64,000 nucleotides of DNA from Enterobacter kobei (GCF_001729765.1 NZ_CP017181.1:2604001-2668000); one strand, 5' to 3'. Shown: positions 1 through 8,582, numbered from the stretch's first letter. Made by a program: numbers and translations. Notes: a model not told the origin generated them from the letters alone.

Positions 1-188
1 GAAAGGAATGAATATTTTGCAGCCGGGGGTGTGATTGCCGGGAAATAACCGGAAGATTTAATGACGGAGGTCATAAAAAATGACGCTATCCCGGAGAGTA
101 GGTTTGGAGAGGTTTTAGAGTAAGCCAAAAAGTTATATATTCCGGCCCGTTAAATCCAAATACACCTTCTGAGTTCAGAGGTTTACTC

Positions 189-1400
189 ATGTCATGGCAA
201 TACTTCAAACAGACTTATTTAGTTAAGTTCTGGTCACCTGTTCCGGCCGTTATCGCGGCAGGCATTCTCTCTACTTATTATTTCGGCATTACCGGTACCT
301 TTTGGGCCGTGACCGGCGAGTTTACCCGCTGGGGTGGTCAACTTCTGCAACTCGCTGGCGTGCATGCCGAAGAGTGGGGCTACTTTAAACTCATTCACCT
401 GGACGGTACTCCGCTTACCCGCATCGACGGAATGATGATCATCGGGATGTTCGGCGGCTGTTTCGCGGCGGCGCTGTGGGCAAATAACGTCAAGTTGCGC
501 ATGCCCAAAAGCCGTATCCGCATTATGCAGGCGGTCGTCGGCGGGATTATTGCCGGGTTTGGTGCTCGCCTGGCGATGGGCTGTAACCTTGCCGCGTTCT
601 TCACGGGTATTCCGCAATTTTCACTGCATGCCTGGTTCTTTGCCGTCGCCACCGCGATTGGCTCTTACTTCGGTGCAAAATTCACCCTGCTGCCGCTGTT
701 CCGTATTCCGGTAAAAATGACCAAAGTTAGCGCGGCGTCGCCGCTGACCCAGAAGCCGGACCAGGCGAAACGCCGTTTTCGCCTCGGTATGCTGGTCTTT
801 TTTGCCATGATCGCGTGGGCAATCTGCACAGCGCTGAATCAACCGAAACTCGGCCTGGCGATGTTGTTCGGCGTAGGGTTCGGTCTGCTGATCGAACGCG
901 CGCAGATCTGCTTTACCTCTGCGTTTCGCGATATGTGGATCACCGGACGAACCATGATGGCAAAAGCGATCATTGCCGGTATGGCGGTGAGCGCCATCGG
1001 CATTTTCAGCTATGTACAACTCGGTGTTGAACCGAAAATCATGTGGGCCGGTCCTAACGCGGTGATTGGTGGCCTGCTGTTTGGCTTCGGAATTGTGCTG
1101 GCAGGCGGGTGTGAAACCGGCTGGATGTATCGCGCCGTCGAAGGCCAGGTGCATTACTGGTGGGTCGGCCTTGGTAATGTCATTGGTTCAACCATTCTGG
1201 CGTACTACTGGGATGATGTCTCACCTGTACTCGCAACAAACTGGGATAAGGTCAATCTGTTGAGCACCTTCGGTCCGCTCGGCGGCCTGCTGGTAACCTA
1301 TGCCTTGCTGCTGGTCGCTTTTTTACTGGTTGTCGCGCAGGAGAAACGTTTCTTCCGTCGCACCACCGCTAAACCTGAAACGCAGGAGAACGCTGCATGA
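189..1400 (+). CDS. yedE: YedE, YeeE/YedE-family sulfur (or selenium) compound transporter
   Basis: This 403-aa protein is a polytopic inner-membrane protein of the YeeE/YedE family, whose studied member TsuA takes up thiosulfate. Two internally related halves carry the conserved cysteine motifs GCNLAAFFTG (near residue 130) and GGCETGWMYRAVEGQ (near residue 305), which in TsuA-like proteins line the substrate path. Its stop overlaps the start of yedF (ATGA), so the two are translationally coupled. The partner is a TusA-like sulfurtransferase, which fits import of a reduced sulfur or selenium species followed by transfer of the chalcogen atom. The substrate here is inferred. In E. coli K-12 this pair lies elsewhere, near the flagellar genes. 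Confidence 0.9.
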   Translation: MSWQYFKQTYLVKFWSPVPAVIAAGILSTYYFGITGTFWAVTGEFTRWGGQLLQLAGVHAEEWGYFKLIHLDGTPLTRIDGMMIIGMFGGCFAAALWANNVKLRMPKSRIRIMQAVVGGIIAGFGARLAMGCNLAAFFTGIPQFSLHAWFFAVATAIGSYFGAKFTLLPLFRIPVKMTKVSAASPLTQKPDQAKRRFRLGMLVFFAMIAWAICTALNQPKLGLAMLFGVGFGLLIERAQICFTSAFRDMWITGRTMMAKAIIAGMAVSAIGIFSYVQLGVEPKIMWAGPNAVIGGLLFGFGIVLAGGCETGWMYRAVEGQVHYWWVGLGNVIGSTILAYYWDDVSPVLATNWDKVNLLSTFGPLGGLLVTYALLLVAFLLVVAQEKRFFRRTTAKPETQENAA

Positions 1401-1630
1401 AAGAGATCGTGCCTGATTATCGACTGGATATGATCGGCGAACCCTGCCCTTATCCGGCAGTGGCTACCCTTGAAGCGCTACCGCAGCTTAAAAAAGGGGA
1501 AATTCTGGAGGTGGTGAGCGACTGCCCGCAATCCATTAACAACATTCCGCTGGATGCTAAAAACCATGGCTACACGGTGCTGGATATTCAGCAGGACGGG
1601 CCAACAATCCGCTATTTGATTCAAAAATGA
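1397..1630 (+). CDS. yedF: YedF, TusA/SirA-like sulfurtransferase
   Basis: This 77-aa protein is almost identical in length and sequence pattern to E. coli YedF. The TusA-family signature GEPCPYPAVATLEAL (residues 14-28) carries the active cysteine that holds a persulfide in TusA. It is a small cytosolic protein expected to accept sulfur or selenium from its membrane partner YedE. The start overlaps the end of yedE by 4 bases, and a strong hairpin terminator follows 6 bases after the stop, so yedEF is a two-gene operon. The physiological acceptor is not known. Confidence 0.92.
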   Translation: MKEIVPDYRLDMIGEPCPYPAVATLEALPQLKKGEILEVVSDCPQSINNIPLDAKNHGYTVLDIQQDGPTIRYLIQK

Positions 1631-1636
1631 ACGTTC

Positions 1637-1657
1637 AGGCCTCGTCAGAGGCCTTTA
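1637..1657 (+). terminator. Rho-independent terminator after yedF
   Basis: GGCCTC-GTCA-GAGGCC forms a perfect stem with a four-base loop, followed by TTTATC. It closes the yedEF operon. Confidence 0.8.
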
Positions 1658-1755
1658 TCGCATTGAATTATAAGACCTCTTGATCGAGGGCAAAGCCACC
1701 GCATCTGACTTAAGTAAAATCTCATATCCATTTTGAAGGAGGTTTTCGCAGTTTG

Positions 1756-2094
1756 ATGTATTTACGAGCTTTACTGGTTTTCGCCTTATTGATTCCCTTT
1801 CACGTGCTGCCCCTGAATTTCTCTTCAACCTTCCTGCGCCTTAACTGTCCGGAAAGAGGACTTGTCGAGGTTATCCTGCACGTTTACGACCATACGCAGG
1901 AACGGTGGCGCGGCCAGTTTGAAACCGGCGCAGGGCACAAGCGCGCGGGTGACACGGAAATTATCCCGTTTGCCAACGGTGATATTCTGTTCCATTCGGT
2001 GTCCAGCGATGCATTCAGCTATTTATATGATGGGGAAACGCGCCTCAGGCACTGCCTTAAGCTGGACGAACGACCGGTTTATCCGTCGTTTTAA
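1756..2094 (+). CDS. Small putative exported protein, unknown function
   Basis: This 112-aa protein is not recognised. It starts with a short positive segment and a hydrophobic stretch (about residues 3-22), a likely signal peptide or anchor, then a polar domain with two cysteines (LNCPERG and RHCLK) that could form a disulfide in the periplasm. The ribosome site GAAGGAGG lies 13 bases before ATG 1756; a TTG three bases earlier gives better spacing and is an alternative start. The gene stands alone after the yedF terminator and converges on ompW, sharing a bidirectional terminator with it. No function can be given. Confidence 0.65.
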   Translation: MYLRALLVFALLIPFHVLPLNFSSTFLRLNCPERGLVEVILHVYDHTQERWRGQFETGAGHKRAGDTEIIPFANGDILFHSVSSDAFSYLYDGETRLRHCLKLDERPVYPSF

Positions 2095-2105
2095 GAGTGC
2101 GATGC

Positions 2106-2130
2106 AAACTGGCCACCGCGTGGCCAGTTT
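2106..2130. terminator. Bidirectional terminator between the small exported gene and ompW
   Basis: AAACTGGCCACC and its complement around GCG form an almost perfect inverted repeat with A tracts before and T tracts after. It serves both the upstream plus-strand gene and ompW on the minus strand. Confidence 0.75.
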
Positions 2131-2140
2131 AACCGGGGGA

Positions 2141-2773
2141 TTAGAAACGATACCCCGCAGAGAACATAAACACCCACGGGTCCAGTCTCGTGTTGATACT
2201 TTGCTGCTCACCGCCCGCTTTAAAGCGTACGTCTGTATCAATGTCCATGTACCAGACTGAGGCGTTGATCAGCCAGTCACGGTTAATCAGGTAATCCAGC
2301 CCCACCTGTCCCGCCATACCCCATGAATCTTTCAGGCTGAGGTCAGTCAGACCGGCCTCTTTACCGGTATCGTTAAATTTCTCATCGAAGAAGGTGGTGT
2401 AGTTTACACCGGCGCCAATATACGGACGCACCTTGCTGCTGGCATCGCCAAAGTACCATTGCGCCATCAGCGTTGGCGGTAAATGGTGTACGGTGGCGAT
2501 ATCACCGGTTGCCCCCAGACCGACGCGATGACGGAACGGCGTTGCCGCCAGAAGCTCGACACCAATGTTATCCGTCGCCATATAAGTGAACGTTAAGCCT
2601 AACTGGGTGTTATTACTGACGTTAAAACCGCCCATACCCAGCACGTTATCAGAGCCCTCAGTTGGGCGAACCGTGGCCGAACCGGCACGAATAAAGAATT
2701 CACCTGCTTCGTGCGCGTACGCGCCGCCAGAGAGACTGCTTAATACAAGGGCTGCCACCGCTAATTTTTTCAT
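2141..2773 (-). CDS. ompW: Outer membrane protein OmpW
   Basis: The 210-aa protein has a cleavable signal peptide (MKKLAVAALVLSSLSGGAYA, cut after AYA) and the OmpW features of an eight-stranded outer-membrane barrel: alternating aromatic strands, the HLPPTLMAQWYFG segment, and a C-terminal YRF ending with the terminal Phe recognised by the BAM complex. OmpW forms a narrow hydrophobic channel linked to small-molecule uptake and stress, and is a colicin S4 receptor in E. coli. It is transcribed alone, divergently from the cysteine-cluster gene. In E. coli the gene responds to oxygen through FNR. The upstream region here holds a palindrome and a weak FNR-like site, listed separately. Confidence 0.95.
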   Translation of the reverse strand: MKKLAVAALVLSSLSGGAYAHEAGEFFIRAGSATVRPTEGSDNVLGMGGFNVSNNTQLGLTFTYMATDNIGVELLAATPFRHRVGLGATGDIATVHHLPPTLMAQWYFGDASSKVRPYIGAGVNYTTFFDEKFNDTGKEAGLTDLSLKDSWGMAGQVGLDYLINRDWLINASVWYMDIDTDVRFKAGGEQQSINTRLDPWVFMFSAGYRF

Positions 2774-2833
2774 ATCCGCTCCATCGTTGTGGTTTTAATC
2801 GCGGGTGAGAATATACTCACAAATGAGTAATAA

Positions 2834-2852
2834 GTGATCTGCCACAGATCAC
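2834..2852. promoter_or_regulatory. 19-bp palindrome upstream of ompW
   Basis: GTGATCTG-CCA-CAGATCAC is a perfect inverted repeat with 8-bp arms, about 60-80 bases upstream of the ompW start. It is a likely operator, but the regulator is not identified. The spacing is wrong for CRP, which needs GTGA and TCAC six bases apart. A separate weak FNR-like sequence (TTGATCTGGGTTAA) lies at 2878-2891. Confidence 0.45.
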
Positions 2853-3054
2853 ATTAAAACCAGTAAGTTAACATTCATTGATCTGGGTTAATTTTTTGTG
2901 GCGCTTTGAAAGGCAGCAAGTTGTTTCCATGTCAATTTTTGGCATTTCACAGTTACAAAATTTTCTCTTTTCCCCCTCTTGCTCTTCCTCAGGCGGCTGG
3001 CTAATTTATCGCTCTCACAAATTGATTTGATGCGTTCTTTTTTGCAGGTGTGCC

Positions 3055-3459
3055 ATGAGTGAAGTTAACCCGTGCATGACGTGCGGAGCCTGTTGTGCGT
3101 ATTTTCGAGTCTCTTTCTACTGGGCCGAGGCCAGCGATGGCGGCGGTACCGTTCCGGTTCATCTCACTGAGCCGTTAACCCCTTTTCTGCGCTGTATGCG
3201 CGGCACGAACCAAAAACAAGCCCGCTGCGTCGCGCTACAGGGTGAACCCGGGGTCTCAACCCGGTGTTCCATCTATGAGGATCGCCCCAGCCCCTGCCGG
3301 GAATTTGCTATGTCAGGGGAAGACGGGCAGGTCAACGACGCCTGTAATCGCGCCCGCGCACGGGTCGGATTACCGCCGCTTTACAAAGATATGCTTTTCC
3401 ATACAAGCCTTGATGCTGCCACAGCAGGTGCATCCGGTGTACAATTGCCGGCTAATTAA
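3055..3459 (+). CDS. YkgJ-family cysteine-cluster protein
   Basis: The 134-aa cytosolic protein begins with CMTCGACC (residues 7-14), the CxxCxxCC cluster that defines the YkgJ/UPF0153 family of putative zinc- or iron-binding proteins. Further conserved cysteines follow in [20 protein letters not shown] and DACNRAR. The family's role is not established; a metal-dependent oxidoreductase or metal carrier has been suggested. It lies divergent from ompW and 25 bases upstream of yciC on the same strand, so the two may share a transcript. Confidence 0.8.
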   Translation: MSEVNPCMTCGACCAYFRVSFYWAEASDGGGTVPVHLTEPLTPFLRCMRGTNQKQARCVALQGEPGVSTRCSIYEDRPSPCREFAMSGEDGQVNDACNRARARVGLPPLYKDMLFHTSLDAATAGASGVQLPAN

Positions 3460-3484
3460 CACCTGCAATACTCAAGGAGAGTGC

Positions 3485-4228
3485 ATGTCTATCACGGCGA
3501 AGTCTGTCTACCGTGACACGGGAAACTTTTTCCGCAATCAGTTCATAACTTTTTTACTGATCGCGTTGCTTTGCGCCTTTATCACTGTGGTGCTGGGCCA
3601 TGCCTTCTCACCGAGTGATGAACAGATTGCCAGCCTGAGCCAGGGTGACAATCTGGCAGGAAGCGTCGGGTTGTTTGAACTGGTGCAAAACATGACGCCA
3701 GAGCAGCAGCAAATCCTGCTGCGGGCTTCAGCCGCATCGACGTTCTCTGGTCTCATTGGTAATGCGATTCTGGCGGGCGGCGTTCTCCTGATGATTCAGC
3801 TGGTGTCAGCGGGCCATCGGGTCAGTGCCTTACGGGCGATTGGTGCCAGTGCCCCCGTTTTGCCGAAGCTGTTTATCCTGATCTTCTTAACCACCCTGCT
3901 GGTGCAGATGGGGATTATGCTGGTCGTGGTGCCGGGCGTGTTGCTGGCTATCGTGCTCTCTTTTGCCCCGATCATGATCGTGCAGGACAAAATGGGTATT
4001 TTTACCGCAATGCGCAGCAGCATCAGGCTCGCATGGGCGAATATGCGTCTGGTAGCCCCTGCCGTGATCGGCTGGCTGCTGGCGAAAACGCTTCTGCTCC
4101 TGTTTGCGCCGAATTTTGCGGTTTTAACGCCTAATGTTGGCGCGGTAGTCGCGAATACGCTGAGCAACCTGATTTCAGCGGTACTGCTGGTCTATCTGTT
4201 CCGCCTGTATATGTTAATTCGTCAGTAA
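3485..4228 (+). CDS. yciC: YciC, UPF0259 inner-membrane protein
   Basis: The 247-aa product matches E. coli YciC in length and pattern and has about six hydrophobic segments, from residues 20-40 to the C-terminus. The start was placed at ATG 3485, preceded by AGGAGAG, because the longer upstream reading overlaps the cysteine-cluster gene. Its function is unknown. In E. coli it lies with yciB and yciA, as here. Confidence 0.9.
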   Translation: MSITAKSVYRDTGNFFRNQFITFLLIALLCAFITVVLGHAFSPSDEQIASLSQGDNLAGSVGLFELVQNMTPEQQQILLRASAASTFSGLIGNAILAGGVLLMIQLVSAGHRVSALRAIGASAPVLPKLFILIFLTTLLVQMGIMLVVVPGVLLAIVLSFAPIMIVQDKMGIFTAMRSSIRLAWANMRLVAPAVIGWLLAKTLLLLFAPNFAVLTPNVGAVVANTLSNLISAVLLVYLFRLYMLIRQ

Positions 4229-4286
4229 TCCTGATGCCGGGAGCATGACCCGCTTCCCGGCTCAACAGAGAAGATGGAATCACAGA

Positions 4287-4826
4287 ATGAAGCAGTTTCT
4301 TGATTTTTTACCGCTCGTGGTCTTTTTCGCGTTTTATAAGCTGTATGACATCTATGCTGCGACCACTGCGCTGATTATCGCGACCGCGGTTGTGCTGATC
4401 TACAGCTGGGTACGTTATCGTAAAGTTGAAAAAATGGCGCTGGTCACGTTCGTGCTGGTCGCTGTTTTCGGCGGGCTGACCCTGTTCTTCCACAATGATG
4501 AATTCATCAAGTGGAAAGTCACGGTGATATACGCGCTGTTTGCAGGCGCATTGTTAATCAGCCAGTGGGTTATGAAAAAACCGCTTATTCAGCGCATGCT
4601 GGGTAAAGAGCTGACGCTGCCGCAGCAGGTCTGGTCCCGACTGAATATCGCCTGGGCGGTGTTCTTTATTCTTTGCGGTCTTGCCAATATCTACATTGCC
4701 TTCTGGTTGCCGCAAAACATTTGGGTCAACTTTAAGGTCTTCGGCCTGACCGCCCTGACGCTGATTTTCACCCTGCTCAGCGGCGTTTACATCTATCGCC
4801 ATATGCCGCAGGACGATAAGCACTAA
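4287..4826 (+). CDS. yciB: YciB, inner-membrane septation protein A homologue
   Basis: This 179-aa protein has exactly the length of E. coli YciB (IspZ/IspA septation family) and about five membrane segments ([13 protein letters not shown] near the start, then [30 protein letters not shown] and others). In E. coli YciB contacts cell-envelope and division proteins and helps maintain the envelope. The start is ATG 4287, set by homology ([11 protein letters not shown]). It follows yciC by 58 bases and is closed by a strong hairpin terminator. Confidence 0.93.
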   Translation: MKQFLDFLPLVVFFAFYKLYDIYAATTALIIATAVVLIYSWVRYRKVEKMALVTFVLVAVFGGLTLFFHNDEFIKWKVTVIYALFAGALLISQWVMKKPLIQRMLGKELTLPQQVWSRLNIAWAVFFILCGLANIYIAFWLPQNIWVNFKVFGLTALTLIFTLLSGVYIYRHMPQDDKH

Positions 4827-4835
4827 CTGCTGGTT

Positions 4836-4870
4836 GACCAGAACGTGTTCGACAGGCGTTCTGGTCTATT
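4836..4870 (+). terminator. Terminator after yciB
   Basis: GACCAGAACG pairs perfectly with CGTTCTGGTC across an 11-base loop, followed by TATTCTC. It ends the yciCB transcript before yciA. Confidence 0.7.
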
Positions 4871-4930
4871 CTCTCCGCTGTGAAATCATAGTAGCATCCC
4901 GCCTGAAGTCTTCCGTTACGAGTTAAAACA

Positions 4931-5326
4931 ATGACAACAACTAACGCCCCTCAGGGCGAACTGGTTTTACGCACACTGGCAATGCCCGCTGACACCAATG
5001 CCAATGGCGATATTTTTGGCGGCTGGCTGATGTCGCAAATGGATATGGGCGGCGCAATTCTGGCAAAAGAGATAGCTCATGGACGCGTGGTAACCGTGAG
5101 GGTCGATGGAATGACCTTCCTGCGCCCGGTAGCGGTAGGTGACGTGGTGTGCTGTTACGCGCGCTGCGTCAAGCGCGGCAATACCTCCATCTCTATCAAC
5201 ATTGAAGTCTGGGTGAAGAAGGTCTCTTCAGAACCGATTGGACAGCGCTATAAAGCTACTGAAGCACTGTTTATTTATGTGGCAGTGGATAGCGAGGGTA
5301 AACCTCGTCAGCTTCCACAGGCCTGA
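4931..5326 (+). CDS. yciA: YciA acyl-CoA thioesterase
   Basis: The 131-aa hotdog-fold enzyme hydrolyses acyl-CoA thioesters. The YciA signature DTNANGDIFGGWLMSQMD (residues 18-35) carries the Asn/Asp active-site region, and VDGMTFLRPVAVGDVV (residues 59-74) is the second conserved strand of the acyl-CoA thioesterase family. E. coli YciA acts on a broad range of short and long acyl-CoAs in the cytosol. The gene converges on tonB, and the two share a bidirectional terminator. Confidence 0.94.
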   Translation: MTTTNAPQGELVLRTLAMPADTNANGDIFGGWLMSQMDMGGAILAKEIAHGRVVTVRVDGMTFLRPVAVGDVVCCYARCVKRGNTSISINIEVWVKKVSSEPIGQRYKATEALFIYVAVDSEGKPRQLPQA

Positions 5327-5335
5327 TTATCTGAC

Positions 5336-5363
5336 AAAAAAGCCTCCATCCGGAGGCTTTTTT
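5336..5363. terminator. Bidirectional terminator between yciA and tonB
   Basis: AAAAAAGCCTCC-ATCC-GGAGGCTTTTTT is a perfect stem with an A tract on one side and a T tract on the other. It works for both converging genes; the last bases overlap the tonB stop. Confidence 0.88.
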
Positions 5364-6084
5364 ATTCCATCTGCGCCCCGCCGTTCAGGCGGAAGACAAT
5401 GTTCACGATCAGTCCGCTACCCGGTTTACCGGCTTCGTAGCGCCATCTGCGCATCGCCGATTTCACTTCGCGTTCAAACATATTAGAAGGCTGAGCGGAC
5501 AAGATTTGCACGTTATCAACGCGGCCATCTGCGGTAACGTCAAATTTCACCCGTACGCGACCTTCAATACGTAAAGCCTGCGCTCGCGCCGGATACTGAG
5601 GCTGGTTTCGGCTCAGTGCTCGTGGGCCCGCTGGCGCGGCAACCGTTGGTTTTGGTGCCGGTGCGGAGTTGTTCATCACCGGACGTGAAGGTGCTGTATT
5701 CTCAACCGTCTGGGTCGCGCGTGGCTCAACCGGACGTTCTTCGCGTTTCGGACGCTCCTCGACCTTCTTAACCGGTTTTGGCTTCGGCTTAGGTTTGGGC
5801 TTCGGTTCAGGTTTATGGATCACCACCGGGGCTTCCTTCGGTGGCGCCGGAACAGGTTCGGGTTCTGGCTCCGGTTCAGCAACCGGCTGTGGCGGTGGCG
5901 GCGCGACCTGCGGCGGCTCGAGATCCGCTGGCGATACCATGGTCACCGAAATCGGCTGCGCGGGTGCGGGCATTTCAATAACCTGATGAACCGAGGTATA
6001 GAGCAAACCCGCCACGACAGCACCGTGAATCACGACGGAGAGCAGCGTCGGCCAGGGAAAGCGGCGAGGTAAATCAAGGGTCAT
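5362..6084 (-). CDS. tonB: TonB, energy-transducing periplasmic protein; 5' end replaced by an island
   Basis: TonB couples the ExbBD proton motor to outer-membrane iron and vitamin B12 receptors. The product is 240 aa from ATG 6084. It has a cytoplasmic MTLDLPRRFPWP start, one membrane helix carrying the SVVIHGAVVAGLLY motif whose His contacts ExbD, a Pro-rich spacer of Glu-Pro then Lys-Pro repeats (about residues 65-115), and the C-terminal receptor-binding domain with PQYPARAQALRIEGRV. A genomic island ends inside the first codons. An in-frame ATG at 6120 would add the island-encoded residues MAYATSPNSSNT. Neither ATG has a good Shine-Dalgarno sequence. The native promoter and leader now lie at 15006-15085, so expression must depend on island DNA. 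ATG 6084 is kept because it matches relatives. Confidence 0.93.
   Translation of the reverse strand: MTLDLPRRFPWPTLLSVVIHGAVVAGLLYTSVHQVIEMPAPAQPISVTMVSPADLEPPQVAPPPPQPVAEPEPEPEPVPAPPKEAPVVIHKPEPKPKPKPKPKPVKKVEERPKREERPVEPRATQTVENTAPSRPVMNNSAPAPKPTVAAPAGPRALSRNQPQYPARAQALRIEGRVRVKFDVTADGRVDNVQILSAQPSNMFEREVKSAMRRWRYEAGKPGSGLIVNIVFRLNGGAQME
6074..6084. repeat. Island attachment site at the tonB end (11-bp core)
   Basis: TCAAGGGTCAT recurs at 14998-15008, at the other end of the island, in direct orientation. Read on the minus strand it is ATGACCCTTGA, the first codons of tonB. On the tonB side the native coding sequence continues; on the island side comes TGTATTTGAGCTATTCGG, one arm of an imperfect inverted repeat completed at the other island end. 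This is the product of site-specific recombination, probably by the serine recombinase that starts 90 bases away. Confidence 0.85.
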
Positions 6085-6139
6085 TGTATTTGAGCTATTC
6101 GGCGAGGTAGCATAAGCCATAGTTTTTCAAGGTTCTTTG

Positions 6140-6158
6140 CTAATTGATAATCATTTAC
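6140..6158. promoter_or_regulatory. Fur-box-like site in the island end between tonB and the recombinase
   Basis: The plus strand reads TGATAATCATTTACG at 6145-6159, matching 12 of 15 positions of the Fur 7-1-7 motif TGATAATCATTATCA; the 19-bp comparison gives 13 of 19. It lies between the divergent starts of tonB (6084 or 6120) and the recombinase (6174), so Fur with iron could repress either or both. The site is inside the island, not in native tonB DNA. Binding is inferred from sequence only. Confidence 0.55.
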
Positions 6159-6173
6159 GTCGAGTCTATCACT

Positions 6174-7745
6174 ATGCGTCAAGTAATTACATACCTTCGT
6201 TTCAGCAGTAAGCCACAAGAACGTGGTGACTCAATACGCCGCCAGAAAGGTCTATTTGAGAGATGGCTGAAAGATAACCCTGATGCAAAAGTTGTCGATG
6301 AATTCTCAGATGAAGGTGCATCGGCATATCACGGTCACCATCTGAAAGGCGATTTTGGACGAATGCTTCAAAACATACAGGATGGTAGGTACCTGTCAGG
6401 GCAAACTGTCTTACTTGTCGAATCAGAAACCCGTCTTAACCGACAGAAAGCACGTAATACCGAAAACCTTGTAGACCTCATTACGGGTAAAGGTGTTGAT
6501 GTGATTTGTCTCGAATCAGGCAAAATCTACACCAGCACCAATATTGATGACCTTGATACATCTATTCAGTTGAAGATAGCCGCACACATCGCACATCAGC
6601 AATCAAAAGAGAAATCAATCAAGGTAAGTGCTGCATGGGAGCATAGAGCACAGCTTGCATTAGAAGGCAAACAGCAACTGACTAAAAATGTCCCAGGCTG
6701 GATAGACCCTGATACTCGTAAACTTAACGAGCACTCATCAACCGTTGTGACAATTTTCGATTTGCTCCTTTCTGGTGAATCTCTTCACAACATTGCTCGT
6801 TACCTTCAGGCAAACAACATTAAGTCATTCTCTCGACGTGAAAAAGCGAATGGCTTTAGTGTTCACTCTGTCCGTACTATCTTACGCTCTGAGTCAACCG
6901 TTGGAACACTGGCAGCATCCAAGCGTAATGACCGCCCCGCTATCCCCAACTACTATGAACCAGCGATTGATGTTGCCACCTTTAATAAGGCTCAGGAGAT
7001 TCTGTCAAAAAATCGTGTTGGCAGAGCGCCAGCCAGTGACAATCCAATTACTATCAACCTATTTAAGGGAATCATTCGCTGTCAATGCGGTGCCTCAGTA
7101 CATCCCACAGGCGTCAAGGCAACCTATCAAGGTGTTTACCGTTGTAACAATGTCCCTGATGGACGTTGCAATGTTCCTACCATTAAACGTAAACCCTTTG
7201 ATAAATGGATGCTTGATAACATCATTGGCTTCCTTGAGAGGTCTGATGGTAACAACACCGATAAACGAAAAGCTGAGATTGAGTATCAAATCTCGTTAGT
7301 CACCAGCAAGCTAAAAAAGGCAACCACCCTGCTTCTCGAACTGGATGATGTTACAGAGCTTAAAGAACAGGTCAAAGAACTGAACATTCAACGCAGTAAC
7401 TTGCAAAGTGAATTAGACGAACTCAATCAGCGTGAAACATTGAGTGATAAGCCGTTGCATCACCTGTCGGAGATTGACTTGACGACCAAAGCAGGAAGAG
7501 TAGAAGCACAACTCATACTGTCAAAATTCGTACAATCCATCGAGCTGCAACGTGAAATGATAATAATCACGCTTCGAAACGGTACTGTAATTGGAAAATC
7601 AAGAGACTTATCTCCTGTGTTATCACGGGATTTAATGAAGCAAGTTGTATCATCCCCGTCACCTACAGACATCGACATGTTCAGCGTCATTACATCTGAT
7701 GAAGAGTTCAGGAAGTCAGGTAAGCAGGTTACAAAACGTTCTTAG
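6174..7745 (+). CDS. Large serine recombinase (integrase of the tonB island)
   Basis: The 523-aa protein has the layout of a large serine integrase. The N-terminal resolvase catalytic domain (about 1-150) has the nucleophile Ser in YLRFSS (residue 11 or 12) and the ESETRLNR motif. A recombinase domain follows (about 165-275, WIDPDTRKL to GTLAASKR), then a zinc ribbon with CQCGAS and YRCNNVPDGRCNV (about 305-335), and a coiled-coil insertion (about 365-430) that in this family controls directionality. ATG 6174 was chosen over an upstream start because it begins the family motif MRQVITYLRFSS. It lies next to the island end, divergent from tonB, and is the best candidate for the enzyme that inserted the island. 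No excision factor was recognised. Confidence 0.9.
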   Translation: MRQVITYLRFSSKPQERGDSIRRQKGLFERWLKDNPDAKVVDEFSDEGASAYHGHHLKGDFGRMLQNIQDGRYLSGQTVLLVESETRLNRQKARNTENLVDLITGKGVDVICLESGKIYTSTNIDDLDTSIQLKIAAHIAHQQSKEKSIKVSAAWEHRAQLALEGKQQLTKNVPGWIDPDTRKLNEHSSTVVTIFDLLLSGESLHNIARYLQANNIKSFSRREKANGFSVHSVRTILRSESTVGTLAASKRNDRPAIPNYYEPAIDVATFNKAQEILSKNRVGRAPASDNPITINLFKGIIRCQCGASVHPTGVKATYQGVYRCNNVPDGRCNVPTIKRKPFDKWMLDNIIGFLERSDGNNTDKRKAEIEYQISLVTSKLKKATTLLLELDDVTELKEQVKELNIQRSNLQSELDELNQRETLSDKPLHHLSEIDLTTKAGRVEAQLILSKFVQSIELQREMIIITLRNGTVIGKSRDLSPVLSRDLMKQVVSSPSPTDIDMFSVITSDEEFRKSGKQVTKRS

Positions 7746-8084
7746 CAAGAGATTTTACGCTATGACCTGACGGCTTCCCTTTTTCATCTTTGAAAAGTGC
7801 ATAAATAAACACCACAACCCTGATAATACTGCAAAAACCGCATAAATAATCACTTTATTAACAGGGTTTATCAGTGTATCAAGGCATCTGAATTTTCACC
7901 ATCAGCCCAGTGATACCAACGGTTGAGGGCGTTTTACTGTTTCACGTAAGGCTACAGGACTGATTCTGTTAGTTTACTCACTGATGCTCAGAGGATGTCA
8001 CTAAAAATCGGCTGACACTATGTATTTACAAACAGAAAACATTTTATAATGTTTCGGATTATTACTATTGCGAAGGAATTGTGC
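7746..8084. other. Intergenic stretch after the recombinase
   Basis: These 339 bases hold no supported gene. The sequence is AT-rich, with two copies of GCATAAATAA about 45 bases apart and a ribosome site (GAAGGA) just before the next gene. No clear terminator is visible after the recombinase. Confidence 0.5.
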
Positions 8085-8582
8085 ATGGCAAGTTACGTTG
8101 ATTCAAACTTATCCAAAGGTGAAGAGGTTATCGTGAGGGCACATGTCTCATGGTTATCATTCCTTATCACTATTATTGTTTCGCTGTTCTTTCTTTTCAT
8201 TGCTTTTGGTGGATTCATGGCATCGGCAGCAGCGAAAGAAGGGGAAGCTCATCCAAATAGCGTAGGCTGGGTCTTTCTGTTTCTGGGGCTGTTTATGCTG
8301 CTTAATGTTGTTGTTAAGGTTGCAACAACGGAACTCGCGCTGACCAACAAACGTATCATTGCAAAATTCGGTTTTATTCGTCGCTCAACCATCGAGTTGC
8401 GCCTTGAAAAGGTTGAAAGTATCAGTATCAATCAAGGGCTTTTAGGGCGCTTGCTGGGTTACGGTACGGTTGTTGTAAAAGGAACTGGCGGTACAGGTAC
8501 GCCGATTCCATCAATTAAGAAACCTCTTGATTTCCGCAGAATTGTTAACAATTTCTTAGAAGAAAAAGAAACCTCGGCTTAA
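8085..8582 (+). CDS. PH-domain membrane protein (bPH_2/YdbS-like)
   Basis: The 165-aa protein has two membrane segments (about 25-50, LITIIVSLFFLFIAFGG; and 65-85, VGWVFLFLGLFMLLNVVV). A bacterial PH domain of the bPH_2 type follows, with the hallmark ELALTNKRIIAKFGFIRRST and the VESISINQGLLGRLLGYGTVVVKGTGG segment (about 90-150). Such proteins are common small inner-membrane proteins of uncertain role. ATG 8085 is preceded by GAAGGA; the longer upstream reading lacks one. It is island cargo with no partner recognised nearby. Confidence 0.82.
   Translation: MASYVDSNLSKGEEVIVRAHVSWLSFLITIIVSLFFLFIAFGGFMASAAAKEGEAHPNSVGWVFLFLGLFMLLNVVVKVATTELALTNKRIIAKFGFIRRSTIELRLEKVESISINQGLLGRLLGYGTVVVKGTGGTGTPIPSIKKPLDFRRIVNNFLEEKETSA

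Noticed and set aside
2834..2852. CRP site upstream of ompW
   Set aside because: The GTGA and TCAC half-sites are 11 bases apart instead of 6.
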